Notes under the pieces: model-generated | Databases searched by the model: none | Seen by the model: only the letters and a program-made list of their open reading frames with translations | Told to the model about the DNA's origin: nothing | Shown: positions 1 through 9,088 of the stretch, piece after piece | Numbering within the stretch: position 1 is the first letter of the stretch | How the letters are laid out: every line of letters starts with the position of its first letter | Program-made: the position numbers and the translations under genes | Virus record (IMG/VR): IMGVR_UViG_3300047357_000778 | Location: 1-21,571 of that record | Length of the DNA stretch: 21,571 nt | Reading direction: 5' to 3' (one strand) | Source: a virus

Positions 1-1093
1 TTTTATGATACCAAAAATTTATTCTACTCCAGGCATTCTTATTAGTTGCATTTCTTTGTAGTACAATATAATCTACTGGTGCTCTATCGGCAACATCAAT
101 TGTAAATTTTAAATTGCTGTAGTTTGGTGCCGCCTTTAATTGTTCTACTAACTCGACTACGTTTCTTGGTTGTGTAGATGAATGCGTTACTGATATTGTT
201 GTAGTTCCGTCACCGAGTTCTGTGATCCCATTATATCTGCTTAATGTACCAACATTTATTGTTTTAATTTCTGTTTTAGATTCAGGCTCACCACTACCTT
301 TAATGTAAACTTCTGGCTTGCCTACATCTGATGTAATAGCATCTCCGGTTTGTGGTGCAAGATATGTTACTACGTCTGTAACAGCACCTGCTGTTTTATA
401 TGTAAGATCTATACTTGCACTAGTGTAGTTAGACGATGTATATCTTGAACTTAAATTAATCTCTTTTTTAGTAAGTGTAATACTTTCGCCCACTCCTTGT
501 ACAACATATTCTACATTAAGTTTTGTACTAGGTATTACATAATCTCCTGAGAAAGAAACTATCATACCATTACGGAATGGTTTACCGCCATTAGGTGTAA
601 ACGTTTTCTCACCTATAATATCTTTATCTATATCAATATAATTTGCTACTGAGCCTGTAATAGATATTGTTGAAGGTCCTTTAGGATACCAGTAGTATTC
701 TTGATAGTTTACAAACTTATCAATATTTATTGGTGGTAAAAATGAAGCAAATTTTTCTGAGAAAATTTTGTTATGATTCTTTGTGTTGACACCATATGTT
801 TCTAATGTTTCTACAAGTTCATCATAGAAGAATAAATTTTCACTGTTACCAGTTGATGTATTGATTGTATTAACAGTCGGTGTTAATCCGTAAAATCTTT
901 TTACTGTGGTAGGTTCTGCTAGAAACTTTCCAGCAGTATTAATATCGTCCTTGCTAGGCGAACCAATATATCCTTGTATAGTTTCTACGTTGGATTTACT
1001 GAATAACTGCTCAACAGTACTTTCAAAGAAGTTTTTAATCGCAGTAGTTTGAAGTACCGCGGGTAACTTTTGGTAAACTTTCTTTTCAGACAT
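1..1093 (-). CDS. Virion structural protein, partial (C-terminus beyond the left edge)
   Basis: The reading frame stays open from ATG at 1093 down to base 1, so about 364 residues of the N-terminal part are visible. The protein begins MSEKKVYQKLPAVLQTT and contains aromatic motifs such as PPINIDKFVN, YYWYPKG and INFWYHK. I recognise this style from large structural proteins next to gp6 in marine T4-like phages, but cannot assign a T4 gene number. The start lies 3 nt after the gp6 stop, so it is the third gene of a gp25-gp6 operon, which points to a baseplate or tail role. No signal peptide, membrane segment or catalytic motif is seen. The family is inferred from style and gene order; that it is a real coding region is well supported by length and clean coupling. 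Confidence 0.8.
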   Translation of the reverse strand, partial: MSEKKVYQKLPAVLQTTAIKNFFESTVEQLFSKSNVETIQGYIGSPSKDDINTAGKFLAEPTTVKRFYGLTPTVNTINTSTGNSENLFFYDELVETLETYGVNTKNHNKIFSEKFASFLPPINIDKFVNYQEYYWYPKGPSTISITGSVANYIDIDKDIIGEKTFTPNGGKPFRNGMIVSFSGDYVIPSTKLNVEYVVQGVGESITLTKKEINLSSRYTSSNYTSASIDLTYKTAGAVTDVVTYLAPQTGDAITSDVGKPEVYIKGSGEPESKTEIKTINVGTLSRYNGITELGDGTTTISVTHSSTQPRNVVELVEQLKAAPNYSNLKFTIDVADRAPVDYIVLQRNATNKNAWSRINFWYHK

Positions 1094-1096
1094 TTA

Positions 1097-4000
1097 TTAT
1101 GATCCTAGTGTTTGGTTATCTAATCTACTTACGATTTCAATATCGCTTACTGTTGCTGTATTAACAAACAGTTCATTTGGTTCTGCTTTAACTTGAAACA
1201 ATTCTCCAAATTTTCCTGATGTATTCTTAGGTAATATTACAATACTACCTATGCTACCACCAAGCCTTTGATGAATAAATGAACTTAGTTCTGTAAAGTA
1301 AAATGATTCTCCGAACTCCCAATTATTAACATTGAAATATGTGTTAATAGCAGTTATAATTCTTGCTTTTAATTCATTATCACTGACTTGATCTGAAAGT
1401 TTAACAATTTTAAATTTTGCTTGTACAGATTCGTCTGCTTGTGGGCCAAACAATAATTTAAACTTAGCACTTCTATAAACTAAAGAATCACTTGCAGTTT
1501 TATACTGATCTAACTGAGAAAACTCAGATGCTAGTTGATCACTTGTTGGTTCTAAAGGAAATGCTCCTACTGGTCTTGCTTGCCACTGTCTTACTTCTGT
1601 GTAATAACTTGTAGTTAGTACTACCATTTCTACAACGTTGCTAATACTTGGATCTATTCTAACGTCACTAGGTGCAACATGGTTCCAACGAATTGTTCCT
1701 GGTGCAATAAATGGTGCGGCAGTATTTTGTGTCTTACCTCTACCGTTTCTAACAAAATAGTCTGTAGTTTCAGCAAGTTTAACTTGACTTGTTGCTGTAC
1801 TTAAAGGTGTAAGTTGATATGTTTTCATATCGTCTGCTGTCGTAACAATTAAACCTTTGCTGTTTACTAAGTTTTCAAATTGTAATGCAACTGTCTTGTT
1901 TTTTACAACTATCCACTTAGATGTGCTTAACTTAACATCTTTTTTATATGAAGTTGGGGAAACACTATCTCTTGTATCGTCAATGTTTAAACTTTCTTCT
2001 CTTCTAAAATCATGTATGATACCACTACATGGCTTATCATACTTATATCCGTCGAAGTCTGTGTAATATTCAAAGTACACATAATCTGAAGAATCAACAT
2101 ATTCTAAAAATTGTATAGGTCTGTCTGGTACTAAATCATTATCAGTATCTAGAGGCGCAACAATTACTTTACTACTTTCTGTATATCCATCGGACTCTTT
2201 AAAACTGTCAACTACTTCCCATTCAATTGGCTTGTCGAGTTTCTCTTTACTATTTTCGTAATGTATAACTAACTTATCTCTGTAAGGTGGGTTAGCAGAA
2301 CCATCTCTGGAGAAATGATAATCTCCGTTTTGTACTCTAGTGTAAGATAATTTTCCAACGCCTGTTACTGTGTCATATGACTTTAGAAATAGTCTTCCTA
2401 GCGACGGACTGCTGTCTTGTGAAGTACCATCTGTACCCCATGATTTGACTGTGTCGTCTACACCTGCTCCAGTGGCTGATACACCATTTGCTGTAACAAC
2501 TTGTGCATTTGCTCTAAATATTTTTTCTTGCCCTGGCGAGCCTTCGTTAGGTACTTGTCTGTAAATAATATAAGGTATTGATTCGGACGTATCAACAAAA
2601 TTACTACCAAAGGTTGTATTGTTAAATTCAAAATCAATTTTGCTAGGTAAACTTTGTATTGTACCCATGTTGTTAGCAATAACTACATTAGTTTCACCTG
2701 TGATTCCACCTACTTGATGGTATGTGTTTAATGTAATGACGGCTTCTTCAACATATCTATTATTTGCCACTTGCTCTGCAACTGTTGTTCCGAATGTTTT
2801 CATAATGCCAAAGTTACTTACCCATTGAGTATCAACGTCAGTTGCTTTTGTATCTCTGGTCCTTAGTGGTATATTGATAGCAAGTCCTACTGGTTCTATA
2901 GCAAGTCCTACTTCTGTATTTTTCCACTTTGTACCACTCCATTCAAATGTTTCTGAAGTGCCCGGCTTTGTATTTGTACTTGTAATAATAATTGTATCTT
3001 TATTACTTCTATTATCACTGCCTAATGTTTTTACAGATTTTACATTGTAAAATTTAAGGTCTGCTTCACTTTGTACAACATATTCGTTGCCACGAATCGT
3101 CATTTTATACTTGTAATTATTAATATCAATAGCACTATACTCCATGAGTATAACCCAACTGTTTGGACCTGCATTAGTTGAATTTAATGCATATGAACCT
3201 GTTTTTGAAGCAGTTGTTAGCTCTGTGCTAGGTATCTTATACCATGTATCTGTTAATAAGTTATATCCCATACCGAACGTTTCTCTGTTCTTAATGGCAG
3301 TTTCGAAGCCATTTGCTCCACTAATCTCATTAGTAGAAAACAACTTTCTCATTGAAATAATTACTTCTCTAACTTCGTGCAATGAATCTACTTCTTCACT
3401 TAATGTAATTGGTCCTATGCTTGTACTTAATCCTGCACTTAAGGCTCCATTGTTTTCAATGTTTACTATTCTTACCCATTTATGAGAACCTATGTCGTCT
3501 GCTGGATCAACAAATTTTAGGAATGTATTTTCCTTAAACATTGATGTAGAATCTAATGTATTAACTAAAACATTTCTATTGCCGTCTGTAAACTGTTCGC
3601 TGATATAACCTGAATTACTAGTACTGGTAAGAGGCAATGGATTCCACACTACTTGATTTTGTGTTTCATATCTAAAGTTTGCATACGCACCACCGGTTGT
3701 AGGATCTGTCCATGCATTCCTCATTCTGTAATACACAAAGTTATTTACTTTCCTATCTTTGAGTGCATTTGGTATAATACTAGAAACAACTTCCAATGCT
3801 GTTGTGGCATCATTGACAATTATTTCTTGTGTATGATTTGTATCATTAGAATATATGTATGCATCGTCGGCAAACGTGTCTATGTTATGATATGTTCCTG
3901 TTGGATCATTGATATCAATGTAACGACTATGTCCTGAATGAGTTCTATTAATAGATTTTACTTTTGTAATATTACTGCTTTGTGTTTCAGGGAACACATT

Positions 4001-5311
4001 ATAATCTTGTGCGGACACCATTCTGTTTTGTGTATAGAATGTTTTAGGTGCTCTGTCTTTAATTGCCGCTAAACTTTCTGCAGGAGAACTATTGCCTACT
4101 TTATATTGTAGGCTGTATGTTATTGCTAGTTTTTCTGCTTTACCTGAAGCACTTGTATAAGGGATAGTTATTGTTAAGTTTCTTGCTTCTTCAGGGTTTA
4201 TTGTGTATCTCGAAGGATCACTTGCTCTATACCATGCTCTATAAATTCCTGTAGGGACGTTTCCAAATTCACCGTCTGAGAAACGTAATCTAATACCATT
4301 GCTATCGCCTATATTTTCTACAGAATATAAATTTCTAGTTTCTAAACTTTTGCTATTGTAATTTAATGTTTGTCCTACGGTGTTAGGTATTTTAGTCCAC
4401 TTGTTAAGTATTCTTCCGCTAGTATTAACTTCTTGTAAGTAAACATCTGATTCATTGATATTTGCTACTTCAATGTCTTGAACTCTTCCTTCTCTAGGTA
4501 TAGTAAAGTTAAAATCTTCAAACTGTAATTGTCCTTGCCTAAACATCACAAAAAAGCCAGTATCAATACTGCCGTTTCCTTTGCCATCATTTCTATACAT
4601 TAGATTAAACAAATTTGATGGATCTGGGTGTCTCTCAAAAATGTGACTGTTATCTTTAAAGTCTGGATTTACGATATTGATTTGTTTGTTTACACCCGAA
4701 ACCTTAATTGTATTATTATAAACAATAGGAGAATTCAGCGGAGTATTAATCTGATAAAGTTCTGTTTTAATATCTGCAAGAGTACCTGCTTTGATAGGAG
4801 ATGTAAATCTATTTGTACTGCTCATTGCAGAGTTTAAAATTGTAACAAACTGTTCGTAGTTGTCAGTGTTGTTTGCATCGTCCCAGTAAATTGGTCTATT
4901 ACTAAGATTAAGTCCATTGCTGTCAGTCAACTGCTCTGAAGTTTTTACACTGGTTATTTTCATTAACCCACTTGCTGGTAAATTTCTTTTAGGATTGTAT
5001 CCTAACATTCTGGCAAGTTTAAATACTGAGTCTTTTCTTTCTGCTGTTTCTAAAAAGTTTTCTCTAGTATTGATATCCATTCTAAATGCCAATGACTGAG
5101 ACAGATATGCTAATAATTCTATGATAGCAATAAATTCTGAACTTTCAATATAGTCGTTAAAGTTTTCTGGAAAATTTGTTTTAACATAATCAACCATTGC
5201 ACCACGCATGGTATCAAAATCGTATGCTTGATAGTTTACTTCGCTATATGCTTTGTAGGCTACTTTCCAATCCTCAGCGGCAAATAAATTATTTTGTCTA
5301 CTTTTAGCCAT
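1097..5311 (-). CDS. 6: Baseplate wedge protein gp6 (enlarged)
   Basis: gp6 is the baseplate wedge subunit that forms the inner ring of the T4 baseplate. The N-terminus (about residues 30-115) has the typical gp6 pattern: FDTMRGAMVDYVKTNFP, then SSEFIAIIELLAYLSQSLAF, RMDINTRENFLETA and LARMLGYNP. The C-terminus (about 1285-1390) has the baseplate_J-like stretch with NELKARIITAINTYFNVNNW and FTELSSFIHQRLGGSIGSIV. At 1404 residues it is about twice T4 gp6 (about 660), so the middle carries a large beta-rich insertion. The ATG overlaps the gp25 stop as TAATG, which indicates translational coupling. The next gene starts 3 nt after its stop. The identity of the two ends is strong; the function of the central part is unknown. 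Confidence 0.9.
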   Translation of the reverse strand: MAKSRQNNLFAAEDWKVAYKAYSEVNYQAYDFDTMRGAMVDYVKTNFPENFNDYIESSEFIAIIELLAYLSQSLAFRMDINTRENFLETAERKDSVFKLARMLGYNPKRNLPASGLMKITSVKTSEQLTDSNGLNLSNRPIYWDDANNTDNYEQFVTILNSAMSSTNRFTSPIKAGTLADIKTELYQINTPLNSPIVYNNTIKVSGVNKQINIVNPDFKDNSHIFERHPDPSNLFNLMYRNDGKGNGSIDTGFFVMFRQGQLQFEDFNFTIPREGRVQDIEVANINESDVYLQEVNTSGRILNKWTKIPNTVGQTLNYNSKSLETRNLYSVENIGDSNGIRLRFSDGEFGNVPTGIYRAWYRASDPSRYTINPEEARNLTITIPYTSASGKAEKLAITYSLQYKVGNSSPAESLAAIKDRAPKTFYTQNRMVSAQDYNVFPETQSSNITKVKSINRTHSGHSRYIDINDPTGTYHNIDTFADDAYIYSNDTNHTQEIIVNDATTALEVVSSIIPNALKDRKVNNFVYYRMRNAWTDPTTGGAYANFRYETQNQVVWNPLPLTSTSNSGYISEQFTDGNRNVLVNTLDSTSMFKENTFLKFVDPADDIGSHKWVRIVNIENNGALSAGLSTSIGPITLSEEVDSLHEVREVIISMRKLFSTNEISGANGFETAIKNRETFGMGYNLLTDTWYKIPSTELTTASKTGSYALNSTNAGPNSWVILMEYSAIDINNYKYKMTIRGNEYVVQSEADLKFYNVKSVKTLGSDNRSNKDTIIITSTNTKPGTSETFEWSGTKWKNTEVGLAIEPVGLAINIPLRTRDTKATDVDTQWVSNFGIMKTFGTTVAEQVANNRYVEEAVITLNTYHQVGGITGETNVVIANNMGTIQSLPSKIDFEFNNTTFGSNFVDTSESIPYIIYRQVPNEGSPGQEKIFRANAQVVTANGVSATGAGVDDTVKSWGTDGTSQDSSPSLGRLFLKSYDTVTGVGKLSYTRVQNGDYHFSRDGSANPPYRDKLVIHYENSKEKLDKPIEWEVVDSFKESDGYTESSKVIVAPLDTDNDLVPDRPIQFLEYVDSSDYVYFEYYTDFDGYKYDKPCSGIIHDFRREESLNIDDTRDSVSPTSYKKDVKLSTSKWIVVKNKTVALQFENLVNSKGLIVTTADDMKTYQLTPLSTATSQVKLAETTDYFVRNGRGKTQNTAAPFIAPGTIRWNHVAPSDVRIDPSISNVVEMVVLTTSYYTEVRQWQARPVGAFPLEPTSDQLASEFSQLDQYKTASDSLVYRSAKFKLLFGPQADESVQAKFKIVKLSDQVSDNELKARIITAINTYFNVNNWEFGESFYFTELSSFIHQRLGGSIGSIVILPKNTSGKFGELFQVKAEPNELFVNTATVSDIEIVSRLDNQTLGS

Positions 5312-5685
5312 TAACTAACACCTTCTTCTAATTGTTGAGTATAATTCAAGTATAATGTTTCGACGGAATTAAAAGGTACAACGTCTATAACTACTTCGGC
5401 ACTAATAGCATTATCTAATACTAGTACCTTCACTTGTTTCTCTTCGACCCTAGGGTCTCTTGTTAAAATCTTTTGTATATCTTCTTTGACAAGTTTCTCT
5501 ACTTGCCCTGTTGCTGGGTCCATAAGCAAATCCCAAATAATAGTACCAAAATTTGGTCTCATAGGGCGTTCGCCTTTCTTTGTGTACAACTCATTTTTCA
5601 AATCTCTAATAACACAATCTTTACCTGTTACGGTATAAGGTGCTTTCACTTTGTCTATTGTACTGAATCCTATTAACCTAGCCAT
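5311..5685 (-). CDS. 25: Baseplate wedge protein gp25
   Basis: gp25 is a small lysozyme-like-fold (not enzymatic) wedge protein that joins the sheath end to the wedge. The sequence has the family core: CVIRDLKNELYTKKGERPMRPNFG is split here as RDLKNELYTKKGE and RPMRPNFGTIIWDLLMDP, followed by a beta-strand tail. The length (124 residues) is close to T4 gp25 (132). I chose ATG at 5685 (MARLIGFST). An upstream in-frame TTG at 5706 would add seven residues but overlaps the GATAAATA promoter-like box. There is no Shine-Dalgarno in front of the ATG. Its stop overlaps the gp6 start (TAATG). It is the first gene of the minus-strand operon that continues through gp6 to the left edge. Confidence 0.92.
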   Translation of the reverse strand: MARLIGFSTIDKVKAPYTVTGKDCVIRDLKNELYTKKGERPMRPNFGTIIWDLLMDPATGQVEKLVKEDIQKILTRDPRVEEKQVKVLVLDNAISAEVVIDVVPFNSVETLYLNYTQQLEEGVS

Positions 5686-5690
5686 ACTGT

Positions 5691-5698
5691 TATTTATC
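5691..5698 (-). promoter_or_regulatory. Late-promoter-like box GATAAATA before gp25
   Basis: The minus strand reads GATAAATA, one mismatch from the T4 late -10 element TATAAATA. It ends 5 nt before the gp25 ATG, so initiation at the usual distance would place the transcript start at or very near the ATG. The same 8-mer lies before the gp48-like gene, the gp26-like gene and the tape measure gene. Confidence 0.55.
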
Positions 5699-5734
5699 AG
5701 AATCAATATAATGGGTTTTATTTTACCAAAAAGG

Positions 5735-5775
5735 TTGACATATTGCTGTAAACATGCTTAAATACACATAAGCAT
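5735..5775 (+). promoter_or_regulatory. sigma70-like promoter with overlapping palindromic operator
   Basis: TTGACA at 5735-5740 is followed after 17 nt by TTAAAT at 5758-5763. A perfect 7-bp inverted repeat, ATGCTTA at 5754-5760 and TAAGCAT at 5769-5775, covers the -10 and expected start site. This is the position of a repressor operator, or of a hairpin at the start of the transcript. It faces the small plus-strand gene that follows. Confidence 0.5.
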
Positions 5776-5838
5776 AGTAATTATGTGAAACTAGCAACAT
5801 TGGTTGTTGCTCCCATTAATCGGAATGAGGATTTCGAA

Positions 5839-6081
5839 ATGCGTCACCTTACCAATGTGTTCAATGAAATTTGGGCACTTGCAGAGGAACGTAATCGACA
5901 AGGTGCAGGTTTTATTAGGATTTACGAATCTAAAAAACGTTATGTTACCTTTGGAATCTATGATTCAGTTACTAAGAAATATTGTTTGTTTAACACAATC
6001 AATCTTGTTGGTAATTTTCGATACAACTCTAAAGTTGTACCACCTGAGTTTGCAGAAATGCGAAATTTGGTGACCGGCTAA
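5839..6081 (+). CDS. Small protein of unknown function
   Basis: An 80-residue protein beginning MRHLTNVFNEIWALAEERN. I do not recognise a family. It is mixed alpha/beta in appearance, with the stretches GAGFIRIYESKKRYVTFGIY and CLFNTINLVGNFRYN and no transmembrane segment. The ATG at 5839 has a good Shine-Dalgarno (GAGGA, 7-nt spacer). A GTG at 5785 in the same frame would add 18 residues (reading KLATLVVAPINRNEDFE) but has no ribosome site. It is preceded by a host-type promoter with a palindrome and followed by a strong terminator, so it is a single-gene unit of the early type set between late structural operons. An alternative frame (5804-6073) is rejected because its composition is less protein-like. 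Confidence 0.75.
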   Translation: MRHLTNVFNEIWALAEERNRQGAGFIRIYESKKRYVTFGIYDSVTKKYCLFNTINLVGNFRYNSKVVPPEFAEMRNLVTG

Positions 6082-6085
6082 GCAC

Positions 6086-6107
6086 AGGGCAGGCAACTGC
6101 CCTTTTT
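6086..6107 (+). terminator. Rho-independent terminator
   Basis: A perfect 7-bp stem, AGGGCAG at 6086-6092 and CTGCCCT at 6097-6103, with a GCAA tetraloop. With the T that closes the stem, it gives a run of five T (6103-6107). It begins 5 nt after the stop of the preceding small gene. The reverse strand has no T-run after the stem, so it acts only on plus-strand transcripts. Confidence 0.9.
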
Positions 6108-6111
6108 AACC

Positions 6112-6119
6112 TATAAATG
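6112..6119 (+). promoter_or_regulatory. Late-promoter-like box TATAAATG
   Basis: Seven of eight bases match the T4 late -10 box TATAAATA. It lies just after the terminator and 32 nt before the preferred start of the next plus-strand gene, so it could restart transcription for that small gene late in infection. Confidence 0.4.
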
Positions 6120-6151
6120 TAATGTTTACACGAAAAGATGTAAATATATGT

Positions 6152-6319
6152 ATGGCCAATCATGAAATAACAGAAGCCGAAACTTATAGAAGAATGGTGT
6201 TGGGTTTGGAAAATAAGGTTAAACTGCTTGAAACTGCTGTTAAGCAAGAGCAAGAAGCCAAATATAATGCTTATAAAAGAATAGACGAACTCAGCAAAAA
6301 ACTACAACAAGTTTCTTAA
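6152..6319 (+). CDS. Small coiled-coil protein of unknown function
   Basis: A 55-residue charged helical protein, beginning MANHEITEAETYRRM, with heptad-like spacing through LENKVKLLETAVKQEQEAK and KRIDELSKKLQQVS. No family is recognised. The length and high Lys/Glu content suggest a dimeric coiled coil. An upstream ATG at 6122 in the same frame would add ten residues (MFTRKDVNIC), with no clear ribosome site for either start. The gene ends 3 nt from the stop of the converging gp5 gene. Confidence rests on the protein-like composition and the promoter-like TATAAATG upstream. Confidence 0.6.
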   Translation: MANHEITEAETYRRMVLGLENKVKLLETAVKQEQEAKYNAYKRIDELSKKLQQVS

Positions 6320-6322
6320 AAA

Positions 6323-9088
6323 TTACGGGTTAGGGTTTTTCTTAACGTAAAACTCTTCACGTTGCGTTTTGATCATTTCTGCCAAGTCAGCCCAAGAAAC
6401 GCCACCATCAGGTAAATCACCAAAGTCTAAGTCCATTTCATCCGGTGACTGATACAGTTGTGATTCATACAGCCTTCTACCTTGTAATACAGGATCAACT
6501 GTTCCACCTGGCTTATCTAGAATCCATTTTTGCATTTCTCTGCCTACAAGATTATGTTTGCTTGGATCATTTACATAATCTTTAAGTCTACTATTTGCAA
6601 ATGCTTCTGTGCCTATGCTTTGTGCAAAACTTGTAAGTGCTAATTTACCATTCTCATGAACAGGTACTTCAATATCAGATGATATGTCGCTGTAAATTTT
6701 ATTCATGTCTCCTACAAGTCCTAGTGTTGCACCAACAGGTCCTATGCCTTTACTAAAGTCTACAAGTTTGTTACCAAACTTATCAACAAAAATCATTTCA
6801 CCATCAACTGGCATTTCTATTCCATGTGCTTTTAATTTGTTTACTAAGTCTTGTGCATCTGTGGCAGTTGCAATAGCATCATTGATTAACCCTTTCATGT
6901 CTTTGACCTGAGCCGATAACATGTCTAAGTCAAATCCAAACTGATCTAATGCAAATGCTTCCATTTGAGCCTGTAGTGCTGTGAGTTCTTTTTGTAATCC
7001 AAGTATCTTTGTCATTAATGCATTATTAGTTGGAAATCTTATAGGTGGTAATGCGGCTTTAAATCCTGCTATTAGGGAACCCATTCCTGCTAATTCTAAC
7101 AGTTTAGTTGCATCCATTGTTAAGAAGTTGTTCATTATACCCATTGCTTTATCGTACATTGGGTTGCCGCTCAATAATTTATCTGCGGCGCCGGCAGGAT
7201 CATCTACAGCACTCATTATATCGTTTGCGGCGCCATTTACTGCGCCTATGCCGTCTTGTATTTCTCCTGTTGCTGTACCAACTGCGTCGGAGACGCCTCC
7301 AATAGCATTGCCGGCTTTATCAACATAATTAGCACCTTTATTAGTACCTTCTTCAGTTTGCACATCGTCAGGTTTGGCTTGTCCTTCCTCACTTGAAGCC
7401 GGAGGTAGTTTTTCATCTACTGTTTCATCTTGTGAAGGTTCTTGCTCTGATGCTGATACAGGATCTGCTTGAGCATGTGAGCTGTAAGGTTCTTTTGTAA
7501 CTAATGCTGTAAGTATAGTAGAAATTTTATCTTGTTTGCCTGTGCGTAAGCCGGCAGTAGGAGCCATTGGTTTGGCTTCTTTCTTATTTTCTGCACCTAC
7601 TTCTGCGGCACCTTCTAAATCACTGCCACCGTCGCCGTCCGAATCAGACGTTACGCCTGGTTCTGGTCTATTAAACTCAGGATCTTTTTCTGCCGCATCT
7701 TTAAATTTATTTGCTTTTATTTGTGGTGCTGGTACTGCCGGCATGGCTGGCATTGGGATTGCGCCGGAACCGCTGTTAAGTAATACTGTAGAGCCTAATA
7801 AAGCAACTGGCGCCGCTGATGTTAATGTTGCCCCTGTTGCCGCTATGGCCTGGAATGCACCAGTTGTTATCATTGATATCCCGTCTCCATTTGCCAGTGA
7901 AGTACCAGTAGTAAACAAATCAATTTTACCACCGCTTGTTGCAACTCTACCTGCGGCACTTAGATCCATATCTCCGTTTGCTGATGTTATTGCAACTCCT
8001 GTACCACCAACCCCTGTAATTTCATTTACTGCTTCCATTCTGATGTTACCACCTACACCTAGTGGAGGTAATCCTAATGCGCCTAACTCTGGTATTCCTA
8101 CATAATCTCCACCTGCTTTTCTATCACCAGCGGCTTTCATTAATATGTTTTGCCCTGCTTCTAGGTTCAAGTTTTGATCTGCTCTAATATTCATATTGCC
8201 TTCGGCTCTCATATTAATTGAGCCTTCGCCGTACAAATTAATATCTCCATTGGGGGCTAATTCAAACCATGCATTACCTCTTTTATTAATCATGTATATA
8301 CTACCAGTTTGATCATCTAGTAATACTTGTACGCCGCCCCTAGTTCTTAATCTTATTAAACAGTTATCACCTTTACTGTCACCGTCGTCCATTATGAACT
8401 GGTGCCCGCCTGTTCTGTGGTTAAAATTTTCTGGGTCTCTTCTACCTGGTGTTAATACACCAAATACTGAGCTCGGTGATTCTCTTCTTGACGAACTAGT
8501 GCCTGCGCCTCTAAGAGGATCTTGCAATAGTCCCTGTAAAGTAATACCTTCTGCTAGATCTACATGTACTGGTCTAATAGCATCATTATGAGTAGTTCTT
8601 TCGTCTCTTCTGTTTTTCTCTGCTACAGGCATTAGCAAACTAGGATCAGAATAACTTTTACCTGCTCCTAATCCAGGTACCATGTGTGTTAATCTATCTG
8701 GGAATATACAACTAAGAACAAATGCTTGACTAGGGTTTGCATCTGCAAATGTTATTAATACTAAATTACCAATGTCTGGTGGTACCATCCACATACCATA
8801 ACTTTTTTGTGTTCCTACATAGTCTTTGACATCTTCGCCTAATCCTTCTACATCAGTTGATCCTGCAAAAGGTGAGCTCCATCTACAAGGAATATATGAA
8901 GATGTATTTGCTCTACTGCCATCTAGTGCAGGAACAAATACCTCTACTCTACCTGTTCTTGAAACGTCTTTGGTAGCAACAACTTCAGCAAGAAACACAC
9001 CCAGTAGAGAACGTTTATTGAGATGCTTCTCATACTTTCTTCTACTCTGATCGAGTTTGTGCTTTGTCTTGTTAAGATTTCTTGCCAT
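6323..9088 (-). CDS. 5: Baseplate hub/spike protein gp5-like, without recognisable lysozyme domain
   Basis: The N-terminal OB-fold region (about residues 28-135) has GVFLAEVVATKDVSRTGRVEVFVP, split as GVFLAEVVATKDVS and GRVEVFVPAL, then MWMVPPDIGNLVLITFADAN, typical of gp5/VgrG-type spike proteins. Residues about 260-340 contain short beta-helix repeats (GSINMRAEGNMNIRADQNLN, NLEAGQNILMKAAG) as in the gp5 needle. At 921 residues it is much longer than T4 gp5 (575). I see no T4-lysozyme-like catalytic segment between the OB fold and the helix. The second half is Ala/Asp/Glu-rich, with a linker at about 465-620 and then helical sequence. It is the last gene of the gp48-gp53-hub operon, with its ATG overlapping the previous stop (TAATG). 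The cell-puncturing spike role is inferred from the family. Confidence 0.82.
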   Translation of the reverse strand: MARNLNKTKHKLDQSRRKYEKHLNKRSLLGVFLAEVVATKDVSRTGRVEVFVPALDGSRANTSSYIPCRWSSPFAGSTDVEGLGEDVKDYVGTQKSYGMWMVPPDIGNLVLITFADANPSQAFVLSCIFPDRLTHMVPGLGAGKSYSDPSLLMPVAEKNRRDERTTHNDAIRPVHVDLAEGITLQGLLQDPLRGAGTSSSRRESPSSVFGVLTPGRRDPENFNHRTGGHQFIMDDGDSKGDNCLIRLRTRGGVQVLLDDQTGSIYMINKRGNAWFELAPNGDINLYGEGSINMRAEGNMNIRADQNLNLEAGQNILMKAAGDRKAGGDYVGIPELGALGLPPLGVGGNIRMEAVNEITGVGGTGVAITSANGDMDLSAAGRVATSGGKIDLFTTGTSLANGDGISMITTGAFQAIAATGATLTSAAPVALLGSTVLLNSGSGAIPMPAMPAVPAPQIKANKFKDAAEKDPEFNRPEPGVTSDSDGDGGSDLEGAAEVGAENKKEAKPMAPTAGLRTGKQDKISTILTALVTKEPYSSHAQADPVSASEQEPSQDETVDEKLPPASSEEGQAKPDDVQTEEGTNKGANYVDKAGNAIGGVSDAVGTATGEIQDGIGAVNGAANDIMSAVDDPAGAADKLLSGNPMYDKAMGIMNNFLTMDATKLLELAGMGSLIAGFKAALPPIRFPTNNALMTKILGLQKELTALQAQMEAFALDQFGFDLDMLSAQVKDMKGLINDAIATATDAQDLVNKLKAHGIEMPVDGEMIFVDKFGNKLVDFSKGIGPVGATLGLVGDMNKIYSDISSDIEVPVHENGKLALTSFAQSIGTEAFANSRLKDYVNDPSKHNLVGREMQKWILDKPGGTVDPVLQGRRLYESQLYQSPDEMDLDFGDLPDGGVSWADLAEMIKTQREEFYVKKNPNP

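Noticed and set aside
5804-6073. Alternative 89-codon frame over the small plus-strand gene
   Set aside because: Overlaps the better frame, which has a strong Shine-Dalgarno at 5827-5831 and a more protein-like composition.
7536-8105. 189-codon plus-strand frame opposite gp5
   Set aside because: It is antisense to the Ala/Gly-rich part of gp5, which creates long open frames; Pro/Ala/Ser-rich with no start signals.
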